The position numbers were made by a program, and so were the translations under genes. A DNA stretch of 64,000 nt from Pseudomonas syringae KCTC 12500 (GTDB lineage Bacteria > Pseudomonadota > Gammaproteobacteria > Pseudomonadales > Pseudomonadaceae), in NCBI RefSeq assembly GCF_000507185.2, contig NZ_AYTM02000002.1:581501-645500 (forward strand), read 5' to 3'. Under the pieces are notes generated by a model. That model worked only from the letters and a program-made list of their open reading frames with translations. It was not told where the DNA came from and made no database searches. The number at the start of each line of letters is the position of its first letter. Position 1 is the stretch's first letter. This document shows positions 1 through 8,237 of the stretch, one piece after another.

Positions 1-134
1 CGCTGAGCCTGTTCACGCCAGAAACCATCAGGGTTGACCACCGACTGCTGGTACATGGCCTTGTAGGTCGCTTCATCCGTCAGCGTAGTCGCTGCGACTT
101 CTGGGCGGACGGGGTACAGGGAAGCTGCACTCAT
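1..134 (-). CDS. acs: Acetyl-CoA synthetase, N-terminal fragment
   Basis: The 44 visible codons begin MSAASLYPVRPEVAATT and continue to a VNPDGFWREQAQ segment. This matches the N-terminus of AMP-forming acetyl-CoA synthetase in Pseudomonas, which activates acetate to acetyl-CoA in the cytoplasm. The ATG at 134-132 has an AGGT ribosome binding site 6-7 bases upstream. The gene runs off the left edge, so the catalytic domains are not visible. The product is assigned from the N-terminal segment only. Confidence 0.82.
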   Translation of the reverse strand, partial: MSAASLYPVRPEVAATTLTDEATYKAMYQQSVVNPDGFWREQAQ

Positions 135-232
135 CTTGGTTACCTCGGTGGATAGTTGTTGTTTTATGCCCCTGTTGTATCCCGCCCCACCCGCAGGGGC
201 CATTCGACGTTGGTCTTACCGGGCGGGGCCGG

Positions 233-353
233 AGCTGCAAGCCATAAGCTGCAAGCCATAAGCTGCAAGCCGCAAGCATTAAGCCCGAAAGCTTGAAGCT
301 TGAAGCTTGAAGCTTGAAGCTTGCAGCTTGCAGCTTGCAGCTTGCAGCTTGCA
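233..353. repeat. Heptamer tandem array in inverted arrangement
   Basis: The right arm (291-353) is exactly nine heptamers: four GCTTGAA followed by five GCTTGCA. The left arm (233-277) reads on the other strand as related heptamers (GCTTGCA alternating with GCTTATG, plus one GCTTGCG). The two arms face each other across 13 bases, so a long imperfect cruciform or RNA hairpin is possible. The array lies between acs and the DUF2790 gene and could act as a terminator or insulator; that role is inference. Arrays of this heptamer are familiar in Pseudomonas intergenic regions. Confidence 0.9.
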
Positions 354-570
354 CCTGCCCTCAAGATTATTACCATTTTGATAAAAGCGCTTATCCAAAG
401 TCTTTATATATGCACTGTCGCAACAGGCATAGAATTCGATCCGCCAACAAGGCAGACATCAACTGCCCCCACGCAGTGTTGTTCCAACTCGAAAAACGTA
501 TCAGACCGCCTTAGCCCATGATGTCAAAAACGTGATGCGACGGCGCTCACTTTGAAAAAGGTAAACGACA
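354..570. other. Intergenic region between acs and the DUF2790 gene
   Basis: This stretch follows the heptamer array and is locally AT-rich (360-420). It should hold the DUF2790 promoter. The acs promoter would lie on the other side of the array, or within this stretch with the array in its leader. No confident -35/-10 pair, operator or additional gene was found. Confidence 0.4.
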
Positions 571-837
571 ATGAAAGCTTTATTAGTGGCATTGGCCCTG
601 TGCGGTATCAGCAGTTTCGCCATGGCCGAAGAATCGCAGACCAAAGTGGCTGCGCAACAGGCGCGTGTCGAGCAATATACCTACGGCACTCATCTGGATA
701 TCGCCCGGGTTATTTCCATCAGCCAGATCCCTAACGTCTGCGCAGTGGTCCCGGCGCGCATGGTGTATGAAGATTCGCAAGGCGCGCGCCACACCATGGG
801 CTATCAGGTGATGGGCAACGGCTGCAGCAACGGTTGA
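571..837 (+). CDS. Small secreted DUF2790 family protein
   Basis: This 88-residue protein has an N-terminal signal peptide (MKALLVALALCGISSFAMA, cleavage probably before Glu20). The mature domain carries two cysteines (in PNVCAVVPARMVYED and GNGC) that could form a disulfide. This is the usual size and layout of DUF2790 proteins, which are common in multiple copies in Pseudomonas and probably periplasmic. The family has no established function. The ATG has an AAAGGT ribosome binding site. It stands alone, convergent with phhR. Confidence 0.8.
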   Translation: MKALLVALALCGISSFAMAEESQTKVAAQQARVEQYTYGTHLDIARVISISQIPNVCAVVPARMVYEDSQGARHTMGYQVMGNGCSNG

Positions 838-934
838 GGCTTCTTGCCGTTGCAACCTGTGCACGACGCCTCGCCGCTATATTAAGGTGCGAGGCGCATG
901 CACGAAGTGGCTGACACGACTAGCAATGAGCGAG

Positions 935-2512
935 TTATTTATCGACAGGATGCGGATCTGATTCGCGCCCTAATTCATAGTCGCGCAACTTGTTGGCAAT
1001 CGTTGTATGAGACACCTCCAGGCGTTTACCTAATTGGCGACTGCTGGGATATTGCGCATACAGTTGTTCCAGCACCGACTTTTCAAAGCGCCCGATAATA
1101 GCGCCCAGCCCGCCCTCCAGCGACACTTCACTCAATCCTTGTCGCACGCCGTAATCCGGCAAACGAATGTGCTCGGCCTGCACCTTGCCGCCATCACACA
1201 GCGATACGGCCTGAAACAATACGTTTTCCAGTTGCCGCACATTGCCGGGCCAGTGGTACTGACTCAGACGCTTGATGGCCGCAGGTGATATGCCGGGCAG
1301 CGGACAGCCTATCTGCCGGCTGGCCTGATCGATAAAATGCTCCACCAGAGGCTCAAGACCGTCCAGACAGTCGCGCAGTGGCGGTATATGCAGCGACAGC
1401 ACGTTAAGGCGATGATAAAGGTCCTGCCTGAACATGCCTTTGGCGCACAGCTCCGAAAGATCGACCTGGGTCGAACACATCACTCGCACATCAAGAAACA
1501 TGTCCTCGTCACTGCCGACCCGGCGAAAGCTGCCGTCCTGAATGAAGCGCAGCAGTTTGGCCTGCATACGGGCGCTCAGCTCACCTACACCATCGAGAAA
1601 CAGCGTGCCGCCCGCGGTCAGTTCCAACAGCCCCAGCCGCCCTTCCGCACGCGCGCCTTCGAACGCACCAGGGTCATAACCGAACAGCTCGATCTCGGCC
1701 ATGGACTCCGACAACCCGGCACAGTTGAGTGCCATCAGCGGTGACTGGCCGCGCGGGCTTGCCAGGTGACAGGCGCGGGCCAGCAACTCCTTGCCGGTGC
1801 CGGTTTCGCCCTCGATCAGCAGCGGCGCATCGAGGGGCGCCATGCGCCGCGCCTCTCGAACCACAGCAGCCATGACCTTCGAGCTCTGAAAGATGCTGTC
1901 GAAGCCACGCAGCTCCTGCTTGCGCACATGGTAGATGCGCTCGCCGACCCGATCCGCGCGGTGCAGCGTCAGCACGGCCCCGGCCATGGCTTCGCTGTCG
2001 TCATGTTCCGATTGCAGAGGTGCGATGTCGGCAAGAAACACATCGCCACATACCTTTACCCGCAGCCCATTGATCCGCGACTGGCTGGCGCGCACCAGCT
2101 CAGGCAGGTCGAAATCTTCGGCGTAACGCGACAAGGGCATGCCCGGCACTTCATCGACCCGCACGCCCAGCAACTGCGCAGCGGCACGATTGGCCGCAAC
2201 GATCGCCCCGCCCATGTCGATGGACAACACCGGGAATTCCAGCGCACCGAGCAAGGCATTGAGCTCCATGTGCCGGCGCTCGCTGGGCATCAGCCCGACG
2301 CGCTTGACGCCGAACACCCCGGTGATCGCCTCGAACTTCGGGCGCAAGGCCTGGAACTGCAGGTTGATCAGGTTCGGGCAATGCAGATAGATCGCGTCAC
2401 CGTGTTCGCCCCCCACTTCGCCGCGCGCCACGTTGACGCCGTAAGCCACCAGCAGATCGAGAATGTCGCGAAGAATGCCGATGCGGTTCTGGCAGTGCAC
2501 CTTGATGCGCAT
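935..2512 (-). CDS. phhR: PhhR, TyrR-family regulator of aromatic amino acid catabolism
   Basis: This 525-residue transcription regulator has an N-terminal ACT domain (about 1-70, MRIKVHCQNRIGILRDILD), a PAS segment (about 80-125), and an AAA+ domain (about 205-430) with Walker A GETGTGKE (235-242) and the Walker B region GGTLFLDG. A C-terminal Fis-like helix-turn-helix sits around 490-515. The sigma-54 contact loop reads GAFEGA (282-287) instead of GAFTGA, as in TyrR/PhhR proteins that can work with sigma-70 polymerase. It is divergent from phhA and in Pseudomonas activates phenylalanine and tyrosine degradation genes. Confidence 0.93.
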   Translation of the reverse strand: MRIKVHCQNRIGILRDILDLLVAYGVNVARGEVGGEHGDAIYLHCPNLINLQFQALRPKFEAITGVFGVKRVGLMPSERRHMELNALLGALEFPVLSIDMGGAIVAANRAAAQLLGVRVDEVPGMPLSRYAEDFDLPELVRASQSRINGLRVKVCGDVFLADIAPLQSEHDDSEAMAGAVLTLHRADRVGERIYHVRKQELRGFDSIFQSSKVMAAVVREARRMAPLDAPLLIEGETGTGKELLARACHLASPRGQSPLMALNCAGLSESMAEIELFGYDPGAFEGARAEGRLGLLELTAGGTLFLDGVGELSARMQAKLLRFIQDGSFRRVGSDEDMFLDVRVMCSTQVDLSELCAKGMFRQDLYHRLNVLSLHIPPLRDCLDGLEPLVEHFIDQASRQIGCPLPGISPAAIKRLSQYHWPGNVRQLENVLFQAVSLCDGGKVQAEHIRLPDYGVRQGLSEVSLEGGLGAIIGRFEKSVLEQLYAQYPSSRQLGKRLEVSHTTIANKLRDYELGRESDPHPVDK

Positions 2513-2634
2513 GAGTCATCGTCCCTGTGAGGGTATGTTTTTCATGAGTCGGCAAAATTAATGTCAACAATACGTTACGCATGCCCGCTTCGCGAGCGGC
2601 AGTATGCTTGATTTCAAGCCTCTTCCATCGCAAG

Positions 2635-2652
2635 CGTAAACTTTTCGTTACG
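2635..2652 (+). promoter_or_regulatory. Candidate TyrR/PhhR box
   Basis: In the phhR-phhA intergenic region the sequence CGTAAA-N6-GTTACG closely resembles the TyrR consensus TGTAAA-N6-TTTACA and is an inverted repeat. It lies about 130 bases upstream of the phhA ATG, a plausible activator position. No obvious -24/-12 element was found nearby. Binding is inferred. Confidence 0.5.
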
Positions 2653-2778
2653 AACCAGTGATCAAACCCATGCGCAACCCTGCCCACACCCGCTGACGCG
2701 CCCTCGAAACCGGGTTATTCCTGAACACAGGCTTTTACAAGAACACTCTAAAAACACCAGCCTTTCGAGGACATCAGC

Positions 2779-3576
2779 ATGGCCCAGACGCTTTACGTGG
2801 CACGCGAGCCGGACGCTTCGGGTTTCATCGATTACACGGCGGACGAACATGCGGTATGGAACACCCTGATTACCCGGCAGATGAAAATCGTCGAAGGACG
2901 TGCCTGTCAGGAGTATCTGGACGGCATCAAGCAACTGGGCCTGCCACTCGATCGTATTCCTCAGCTAGGCGAAATCAACAAGGTTCTGGGCGCGACCACG
3001 GGCTGGCAGGTCGAGCGAGTGCCCGCGCTGATCCCCTTCCAGACGTTTTTTGAACTGCTGGCCAGCAAGCGCTTTCCGGTGGCGACGTTCATTCGTAGCG
3101 CAGAAGAACTGGACTACCTGCAGGAACCGGACATCTTTCATGAAATATTTGGCCACTGCCCGCTGTTGACCAATCCATGGTTTGCCGAATTCACCCACAC
3201 CTACGGCAAACTCGGCCTGAGCGCGAGCAAGGAACAACGCGTGTACCTGGCCCGGCTGTACTGGATGACCATCGAGTTTGGTCTGGTCGATACACCGCAA
3301 GGACGGAAAATCTACGGCGGCGGCATCCTTTCTTCACCGAAGGAAGCGTTGTACAGCTTATCGGCAGCCCCCGAACACCAGCCTTTCGATCCGCTTGAGG
3401 CGATGCGCACACCTTATCGCATCGACATTCTGCAACCGCTGTACTTTGTCCTGCCGGATCTGAAGCATCTGTTCGACCTGGCGCAGCAAGACATCATGGC
3501 GCTGGTCGGGCAAGGCATGCAGTTGGGCTTGCACGCTCCCAAGTTTCCACCTAAAACCAAAAGCCACGCCGCCTGA
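2779..3576 (+). CDS. phhA: Phenylalanine-4-hydroxylase
   Basis: This 265-residue monomeric bacterial-type hydroxylase converts phenylalanine to tyrosine using O2 and a tetrahydropterin. The iron triad is visible: His121 and His126 in HEIFGHCP and Glu166 in YWMTIEFGL. There is no N-terminal ACT regulatory domain, as expected for bacterial enzymes. The start is preceded by a TCGAGGA ribosome binding site. It is followed 35 bases later by phhB, which recycles its cofactor, so the two form an operon controlled by the divergent phhR. Confidence 0.96.
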   Translation: MAQTLYVAREPDASGFIDYTADEHAVWNTLITRQMKIVEGRACQEYLDGIKQLGLPLDRIPQLGEINKVLGATTGWQVERVPALIPFQTFFELLASKRFPVATFIRSAEELDYLQEPDIFHEIFGHCPLLTNPWFAEFTHTYGKLGLSASKEQRVYLARLYWMTIEFGLVDTPQGRKIYGGGILSSPKEALYSLSAAPEHQPFDPLEAMRTPYRIDILQPLYFVLPDLKHLFDLAQQDIMALVGQGMQLGLHAPKFPPKTKSHAA

Positions 3577-3611
3577 CGCTCGGCCCGCTATCCGAAAAGG
3601 ACACTCTGCTT

Positions 3612-3968
3612 ATGACCACCTTGAATCAAGCCCACTGTGAAGCCTGCCGTGCCGATGCGCCGCAGGTCAGCGAAGCCGAATTGCCGGAACTGCTCAAGCA
3701 GATCCCGGACTGGAACATCGAGGTCCGCGACGCGGTGATGCAGCTGGAAAAAGTGTTTCTGTTCAAGAATTTCAAATGGGCGCTGGCGTTCACCAATGCC
3801 GTGGGCGAAATTGCCGAAGCGGAAGGCCATCACCCGGGCCTGTTGACCGAGTGGGGCAAGGTGACCGTGACCTGGTGGAGCCACTCGATCAAGGGCCTGC
3901 ATCGCAACGACTTCATCATGGCCGCGCGCACGGATGAAGTGGCCAAGGGTGCAGAAGGCCGAAAATAA
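3612..3968 (+). CDS. phhB: Pterin-4a-carbinolamine dehydratase
   Basis: This 118-residue protein dehydrates the 4a-hydroxypterin released by PhhA so that the cofactor can be reduced again. The family signature histidines are present: EGHHP (His73, His74) and His91 in WWSHSIKGL. It is the second gene of the phhAB operon. The aminotransferase phhC, which follows in P. aeruginosa, is not here; downstream lie only short genes and a transporter. Confidence 0.95.
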   Translation: MTTLNQAHCEACRADAPQVSEAELPELLKQIPDWNIEVRDAVMQLEKVFLFKNFKWALAFTNAVGEIAEAEGHHPGLLTEWGKVTVTWWSHSIKGLHRNDFIMAARTDEVAKGAEGRK

Positions 3969-4193
3969 AATGATCAACGGGCTGTGGACCCTGCTCATGC
4001 GGTCCGGCCCAATGAAATCAAGCTGCTCAGCGCCTCGCGAGGCGAAAAGCCAGACAGTGAAAAAGCCATTTTGTTTCACGATCAGGGCAATCGGGGTAAA
4101 AAAATATCCTGATTGTCATTTTCAGTGGGTTATCCTGCGCATGCTTTTTTAAAGCACGGTTCTATCTGCAACCCCTTGCGAGGAGCGACGACG

Positions 4194-4334
4194 ATGCATG
4201 AAATCCCTAACTTCCCACCAGGCCAACAGGAACCACAACAGTCGACTCTGGCTCAGCAAGAGCTTGGTCAACCTGTCGCAATGAAAGCAGCACCCTCGGC
4301 TCAAGACAGCCAGAAAGCCGGACGCAAAGACTGA
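4194..4334 (+). CDS. Hypothetical 46-residue Gln-rich protein
   Basis: A short ORF, MHEIPNFPPGQQEPQQ to DSQKAGRKD, is preceded by a good AGGAG ribosome binding site 8 bases before the ATG (4181-4185). It is hydrophilic and rich in Gln, Pro, Ala and Ser, with a basic C-terminus, and is probably unstructured. It has no recognisable domain or signal peptide. The next small gene follows after an inverted repeat, and the two may share a transcript. Support is the strong start context plus a complete frame, so it is only moderately secure. Confidence 0.5.
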   Translation: MHEIPNFPPGQQEPQQSTLAQQELGQPVAMKAAPSAQDSQKAGRKD

Positions 4335-4342
4335 AGGCGATT

Positions 4343-4395
4343 GTTTTCAGGCGTATCGAAAAACGGTTTTGCCGGTTTTCAATACGCCTGGAAAA
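4343..4395. repeat. Inverted repeat between two small genes
   Basis: GTTTTCAGGCGTAT (4343-4356) pairs with ATACGCCTGGAAAAC (4382-4395) with one bulged base, enclosing a smaller AAACGG/CCGGTTT element. There is no U-run after the stem, so a simple terminator is not evident. It could be a leader structure of the downstream 59-residue gene, whose ATG is 27 bases after the stem. Confidence 0.55.
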
Positions 4396-4422
4396 CCAGC
4401 AACAGGCAAACAGCAGATTTTT

Positions 4423-4602
4423 ATGAGCGACTTCACTGAAACCCAAGCCAGCGCCCTGATTGGCACCGCCGAGAAAATGATCGAGATCTGGTCACGCCTC
4501 AGCCCGGAAAAACAGAGCGCCCTGCTCGCCCGTTTCGGTACTCAGGAAAACGCCTTGGCCGCTCTCGTAACCACACACCTTGTGGCACCCAGGGACAAAT
4601 AG
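4423..4602 (+). CDS. Hypothetical 59-residue protein
   Basis: This small cytoplasmic protein, [26 protein letters not shown] to [11 protein letters not shown], is mostly predicted helix with amphipathic spacing. I do not recognise a family. The ATG at 4423 was chosen over the in-frame upstream ATG at 4369, because 4369 lies inside the inverted repeat and has no ribosome binding site. Nothing in the sequence ties it to a function. Its neighbours are another small protein and an MFS transporter. Confidence 0.5.
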   Translation: MSDFTETQASALIGTAEKMIEIWSRLSPEKQSALLARFGTQENALAALVTTHLVAPRDK

Positions 4603-4742
4603 CCCCCTCCATTCAGGTTTATTTCAATCTGTTGCACCTGCATCGCCCGATGCATCGGTATGATAAGCACTTCGAGAGCTTGCTAAGGGTTTTTCCCCGC
4701 CCGCTCGAACGCCATGCCCGCAAAAGAATGAAAGCCCGCCCC

Positions 4743-5942
4743 ATGTCCGAGACACAGCAAAACACACCACAAACCCCGATGGCCGTTACCCTGACCGTCG
4801 TGTCCATCGTGATGTTCACCTTTATCGGCTACCTGAACATCGGCATTCCCCTCGCCGTTCTGCCCGGCTATGTCCACAGTGATTTGGGCTTCGGTGCAGT
4901 TATCGCCGGGCTGGTCATCAGCGTGCAGTACCTGGCCACGCTGATCAGTCGCCCCTGGTCGAGTCGCATCATCGACAATCTGGGCAGCAAAAAAGCTGTG
5001 CAGATCGGGCTGACCGGTTGCGGGCTGAGCGGTGTGTTCATGCTGGTGCCGGTGTGGCTGGACAGTTGGCCGATGGCGAGCCTGGTGATTCTGCTGATTG
5101 GCCGGGTGATCCTCGGTGCCGCGGAAAGCCTTGTCGGTTCTGGCTCGATTGGCTGGGGCATCGGCCGGGTCGGCGCGCAGAACACCGCCAAGGTCATTTC
5201 CTGGAATGGCATCGCCAGCTACGGCGCGCTGGCCATCGGTGCGCCACTGGGTGTGTGGATGGTTGACGAACTCGGCCTGTGGACAGTGGGTGTGAGCATC
5301 ATGCTGCTGTGCGCGCTGGGGCTCTACCTGACGTGGCATAAAGAGCCCGCGCCGATCGTGCAGGGCGAGCGACTGCCATTCATGCATGTACTGGGACGAG
5401 TGTTTCCGCATGGCATGGGCCTGGCGTTGGGCGGTATCGGCTTTGGCACTATCGCGACGTTTATCACCCTGTATTACGCGAGCAACCACTGGCCGAACGC
5501 CGCGCTGTGCCTGACGCTGTTTGGTGGCAGCTTCATCGCCGCGCGCCTGCTGTTCGGCAGCCTGATCAATCGCCTGGGCGGCTTTCGAGTGGCGATTGTC
5601 TGTATGTCCGTGGAAAGCCTGGGGCTCTTGCTGCTGTGGCTTGCGCCCACTCCGGACCTGGCACTGGCTGGCGCGGCGCTGACCGGTTTCGGCTTTTCGC
5701 TGGTGTTCCCGGCGCTGGGCGTGGAAGCGGTCAATCTGGTCCCGGCGTCAAGCCGAGGCGCTGCAGTCGGGGCCTACTCGCTGTTCATCGACCTGTCACT
5801 GGGCATCACCGGCCCACTGGCAGGCGCCATTGCCGCCGGCTTCGGCTTCGTCTCGATCTTCCTGTTCGCGGCACTGGCGTCACTCACCGGGTTGGCGTTG
5901 AGCGTTTATCTGTACAAGCAGGCGCAGGTGCTGCGCCAGTAA
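4743..5942 (+). CDS. MFS transporter, YfcJ/YhhS-like
   Basis: This 399-residue integral membrane protein has about 12 hydrophobic segments in two halves, a cytoplasmic loop ending in [12 protein letters not shown] (the MFS motif A position), and repeated glycine-rich helices. It resembles the YfcJ/YhhS group of major facilitator exporters with unknown substrates. The start [12 protein letters not shown] was preferred because it leaves a short polar N-terminus before the first membrane segment; an in-frame ATG at 4728 is an alternative. It appears monocistronic. The IS element follows 77 bases downstream. Confidence 0.82.
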   Translation: MSETQQNTPQTPMAVTLTVVSIVMFTFIGYLNIGIPLAVLPGYVHSDLGFGAVIAGLVISVQYLATLISRPWSSRIIDNLGSKKAVQIGLTGCGLSGVFMLVPVWLDSWPMASLVILLIGRVILGAAESLVGSGSIGWGIGRVGAQNTAKVISWNGIASYGALAIGAPLGVWMVDELGLWTVGVSIMLLCALGLYLTWHKEPAPIVQGERLPFMHVLGRVFPHGMGLALGGIGFGTIATFITLYYASNHWPNAALCLTLFGGSFIAARLLFGSLINRLGGFRVAIVCMSVESLGLLLLWLAPTPDLALAGAALTGFGFSLVFPALGVEAVNLVPASSRGAAVGAYSLFIDLSLGITGPLAGAIAAGFGFVSIFLFAALASLTGLALSVYLYKQAQVLRQ

Positions 5943-6061
5943 TGATCGGTGCTCATAGTCATACAGGTCCTGAAGAGCCCGGAAAGCAGAGTTTTCAGGC
6001 TGCTGCCCGCAGGGCGTAGTGGTGTGACCCCCGAAGGTTGGATGCAACCTTTGGAGGCGTC

Positions 6062-6601
6062 ATGGGTAAATATACAGAGCAGGCAAAACTCGCAGCCGTG
6101 AAAGAGTATTGTGCTGGCAAGGCAGGTTTGAGGGATGTTGCGCATCGCCACGATGTGGATTTTTCCTGCCTTAGGCAGTGGGTTGCGGCCTATCAGATTC
6201 ATGGCGTAGCGGGCCTGCAAGAGAAAAAACGCCAGCGCTACAGTGACGAGTTCAAGCTGACTGTTTTGAAGCGCATGCATGATGAGCGTTTATCTCTGCG
6301 CCAGACAGCGGCCTTGTTCGATATCCGTCAGTTCGGCATCATCGGTCTATGGCAGCGCCATTATGAAGAAGGGGCCTTTGATGCCTCCTCCAAGCCACCC
6401 ACAAAAGCCGGACGCCCAAGAAAGATGACGACTGCACTTCCGCCTGTGAACGCCCCCTCAATCGACGATGAATCGCGCTCGCGTGACGAGTTGCTTGCCG
6501 AGGTGAAGCAACTGCGGATGGAGGTCGACTATCTAAAAAAGCTCGATGCCTTGGCTCAGAAGAAGCAACGAATAGCGCAACAGAAAAAGCGCAAATCGTA
6601 A
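6062..6601 (+). CDS. IS150-group transposase OrfA
   Basis: This 179-residue protein starts MGKYTEQAKLAAVKEYCAGKAGL and carries two consecutive helix-turn-helix segments (about 8-50 and 60-110) followed by a leucine-containing coiled coil (RDELLAEVKQLRMEVDYLKKL). This is the long OrfA type of the IS150 group. It binds the terminal repeats and, through a -1 frameshift at 6535-6541, is fused to OrfB to make the active transposase. The ATG was chosen over the upstream in-frame ATG at 6038, which lies in the inverted repeat. Confidence 0.92.
   Translation: MGKYTEQAKLAAVKEYCAGKAGLRDVAHRHDVDFSCLRQWVAAYQIHGVAGLQEKKRQRYSDEFKLTVLKRMHDERLSLRQTAALFDIRQFGIIGLWQRHYEEGAFDASSKPPTKAGRPRKMTTALPPVNAPSIDDESRSRDELLAEVKQLRMEVDYLKKLDALAQKKQRIAQQKKRKS
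6535..6541 (+). other. A6G slippery heptamer for programmed -1 frameshift
   Basis: The heptamer A-AAA-AAG lies in the OrfA frame such that slipping back one base puts the ribosome in the OrfB frame, which is open from 6487 to the OrfB stop. This is the classical IS150/IS3-family frameshift site. The fused product would be about 458 residues. Confidence 0.85.
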
Positions 6602-7437
6602 CCGAACTGAGACTGGGGCATTCTCTGGGTGGCCTGCTGAAGCTTGCCGGTCTGGCGCGCAGCACTTTTTACTATCAACAAAAGGTACTGCAAGCGGGCG
6701 ATAAGTACGCCGGGCTGAAAGACCTGATTCAGACAGTTTTCTACGATCATAAAGGCCGGTATGGCTATCGTCGTATCACGGCGGCGTTGCGGCGCGCAGG
6801 CCATCTTGTGAACCACAAGACGGTGCAGAAACTGATGGGGCAGCTTGGCCTGAAGAGCCTGGTGCGAGTGAAGAAATACCGCTCTTACAAGGGCGAAGTA
6901 GGCAAGGCTGCGCCCAACATTCTCAAGCGTGATTTCAAGGCCCAGCACCTTAATGAAAAATGGGCCACGGACGTCACCGAGTTCAAAGTGGGAGGCCAGA
7001 AGCTCTATCTGTCGCCCATCATGGATCTGTACAACGGCGAAATCATTTCCTATGCAATCGCCAGGCGCCCGCTGTACTCCATGGTGGACGAAATGCTTGA
7101 AGGAGCGTTCAAGAAGCTTGAGCCGCATGAAAAGCCTATTTTGCACTCAGACCAGGGCTGGCAATATCGGATGCCTGTTTACCAACGATTACTCAATGAG
7201 CATTCGATCACATGCAGCATGTCGCGCAAGGGCAACTGCTACGACAACGCGGCTATGGAAAGTTTTTTTGGCACGCTGAAGTCCGAGTTTTTCTATCTGA
7301 ACAAATTTAACAATCTGGATGAGCTTCATGCGGGCATCGACGAGTACATTGAGTATTACAATCAGTCACGCATCAAACTGAAACTTAACGGCCTGAGCCC
7401 TGTGGAGTTCAGAATGCAGGCCGCTCAGGCAGCGTAG
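6538..7437 (+). CDS. IS150-group transposase OrfB (DDE integrase domain)
   Basis: The reading frame, shifted -1 relative to OrfA, encodes about 299 residues: an HTH_21-type segment (HKGRYGYRRITAALRR) and an rve integrase core. The DDE residues are visible as Asp in WATDVTEF, Asp in HSDQGWQY and Glu in NAAMESFFG, with the K/R position in the same helix. It is most likely made as an OrfAB fusion; the first internal ATG in this frame is at 6787, after the frameshift region. No stop codon or frameshift breaks it. Confidence 0.92.
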   Translation, partial: KARCLGSEEATNSATEKAQIVTELRLGHSLGGLLKLAGLARSTFYYQQKVLQAGDKYAGLKDLIQTVFYDHKGRYGYRRITAALRRAGHLVNHKTVQKLMGQLGLKSLVRVKKYRSYKGEVGKAAPNILKRDFKAQHLNEKWATDVTEFKVGGQKLYLSPIMDLYNGEIISYAIARRPLYSMVDEMLEGAFKKLEPHEKPILHSDQGWQYRMPVYQRLLNEHSITCSMSRKGNCYDNAAMESFFGTLKSEFFYLNKFNNLDELHAGIDEYIEYYNQSRIKLKLNGLSPVEFRMQAAQAA

Positions 7438-7493
7438 AAATAATCGTCCAACCTTCGGGGGTCATACCATAGGAGCGTGGGAACGGGGCTTTT

Positions 7494-8164
7494 GTAGGAG
7501 CGAACTTGTTCGCGAAGACATTGTTTTGAACGCCAGATCTTCCGCGACGGTACGAGCCCTTTCGCGAACAAGTTCGCTCCTACGTTCGAGCGTGAGGGCG
7601 GGATGGCTTTTGTAGGAGCGAACTTGTTCGCGAAGGCATTGTTTTGAACGCCAAATCTTCTGCGACGGTACGAGCCCTTTCGCGAACAAGTTCGCTCCTA
7701 CGTTCGAGCGTGGGAACGGGGCTTTTGTAGGAGCGAACTTGTTCGCGAAGGCATTGTTTTGAACGTTAAATCTTCTGCGACGGTACGGGCCCTTTCGCGA
7801 ACAAGTTCGCTCCTACGTTCGAGCGTGGGAACGGGGCTTTTGTAGGAGCGAACTTGTTCGCGAAGACATTGTTTTGAACGCCAGATCTTCCGCGACGGTA
7901 CGAGCCCTTTCGCGAACAAGTTCGCTCCTACGTTCGAGCGTGGGAACGGGGCTTTTGTAGGAGCGAACTTGTTCGCGAAGGCATTGTTTTGAACGCCAGA
8001 TCTTCCGCGACTGTACGAGCCCTTTCGCGAACAAGTTCGCTCCTACGTTCGAGCGTGAGGGCGGGATGGCTTTTGTAGGAGCGAACTTGTTCGCGAAGGC
8101 ATTGTTTTGAACGCCAAATCTTCTGCGACGGTACGAGCCCTTTCGCGAACAAGTTCGCTCCTAC
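7494..8164. repeat. Tandem array of six paired-REP units
   Basis: Six 90-bp units start at 7494, 7612, 7727, 7842, 7957 and 8075, separated by linkers of 28, 25, 25, 25 and 28 bp. Each unit is a 23-bp arm starting GTAGGAGCGAACTTG, a 44-bp centre (attgttttgaacg, then a gacggtacgagccc-like end) and the same arm inverted. Each arm also has its own GCGAAC/GTTCGC hairpin. This is the layout of bacterial interspersed mosaic elements built from REP sequences. Units 1 and 4 have the same centre, as do units 2 and 6, pointing to duplication of blocks. Confidence 0.95.
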
Positions 8165-8237
8165 GGCCTGCGGCCAGAATCAAGCGTAGACTTTTGTATA
8201 GCGCTGAGCACTGCGTGGCACGAGACTGAAAAACACC

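Larger units (their letters stand above)
6020..7469 (+). mobile_element. IS3-family (IS150-like) insertion sequence, apparently intact
   Basis: The 1450-bp element begins TGGTGTGACC and ends GGTCATACCA. Terminal inverted repeats of 23 bp (6020-6042 and 7447-7469) have one mismatch, with an inner 18-bp perfect core TGACCCCCGAAGGTTGGA. It is flanked by a TAG direct repeat (6017-6019 and 7470-7472), the 3-bp target duplication expected for IS3-family elements. Two overlapping frames, a slippery A6G site and a full DDE triad are present, so it may be active. It landed next to the REP array. I do not assign an ISfinder name. Confidence 0.93.

Noticed and set aside
4632..4742. N-terminal extension of the MFS transporter
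   Set aside because: It is Arg/His-rich and lacks family similarity; the start at 4743 gives a normal N-terminus.
6020..7469. RAYT (REP-associated tyrosine transposase)
   Set aside because: The transposase has IS3-family DDE motifs and a two-frame layout; it is not the Y1-type HuH enzyme linked to REPs.
7462..8152. Several 73-75 residue minus-strand frames starting MFAKGLV in the REP array
   Set aside because: They are translations of the same palindromic repeat unit in tandem, without ribosome binding sites or independent codon constraint.
7494..8164. CRISPR array
   Set aside because: The units are 90-bp inverted pairs with near-identical centres, not short repeats with unique spacers, and there are no cas genes.
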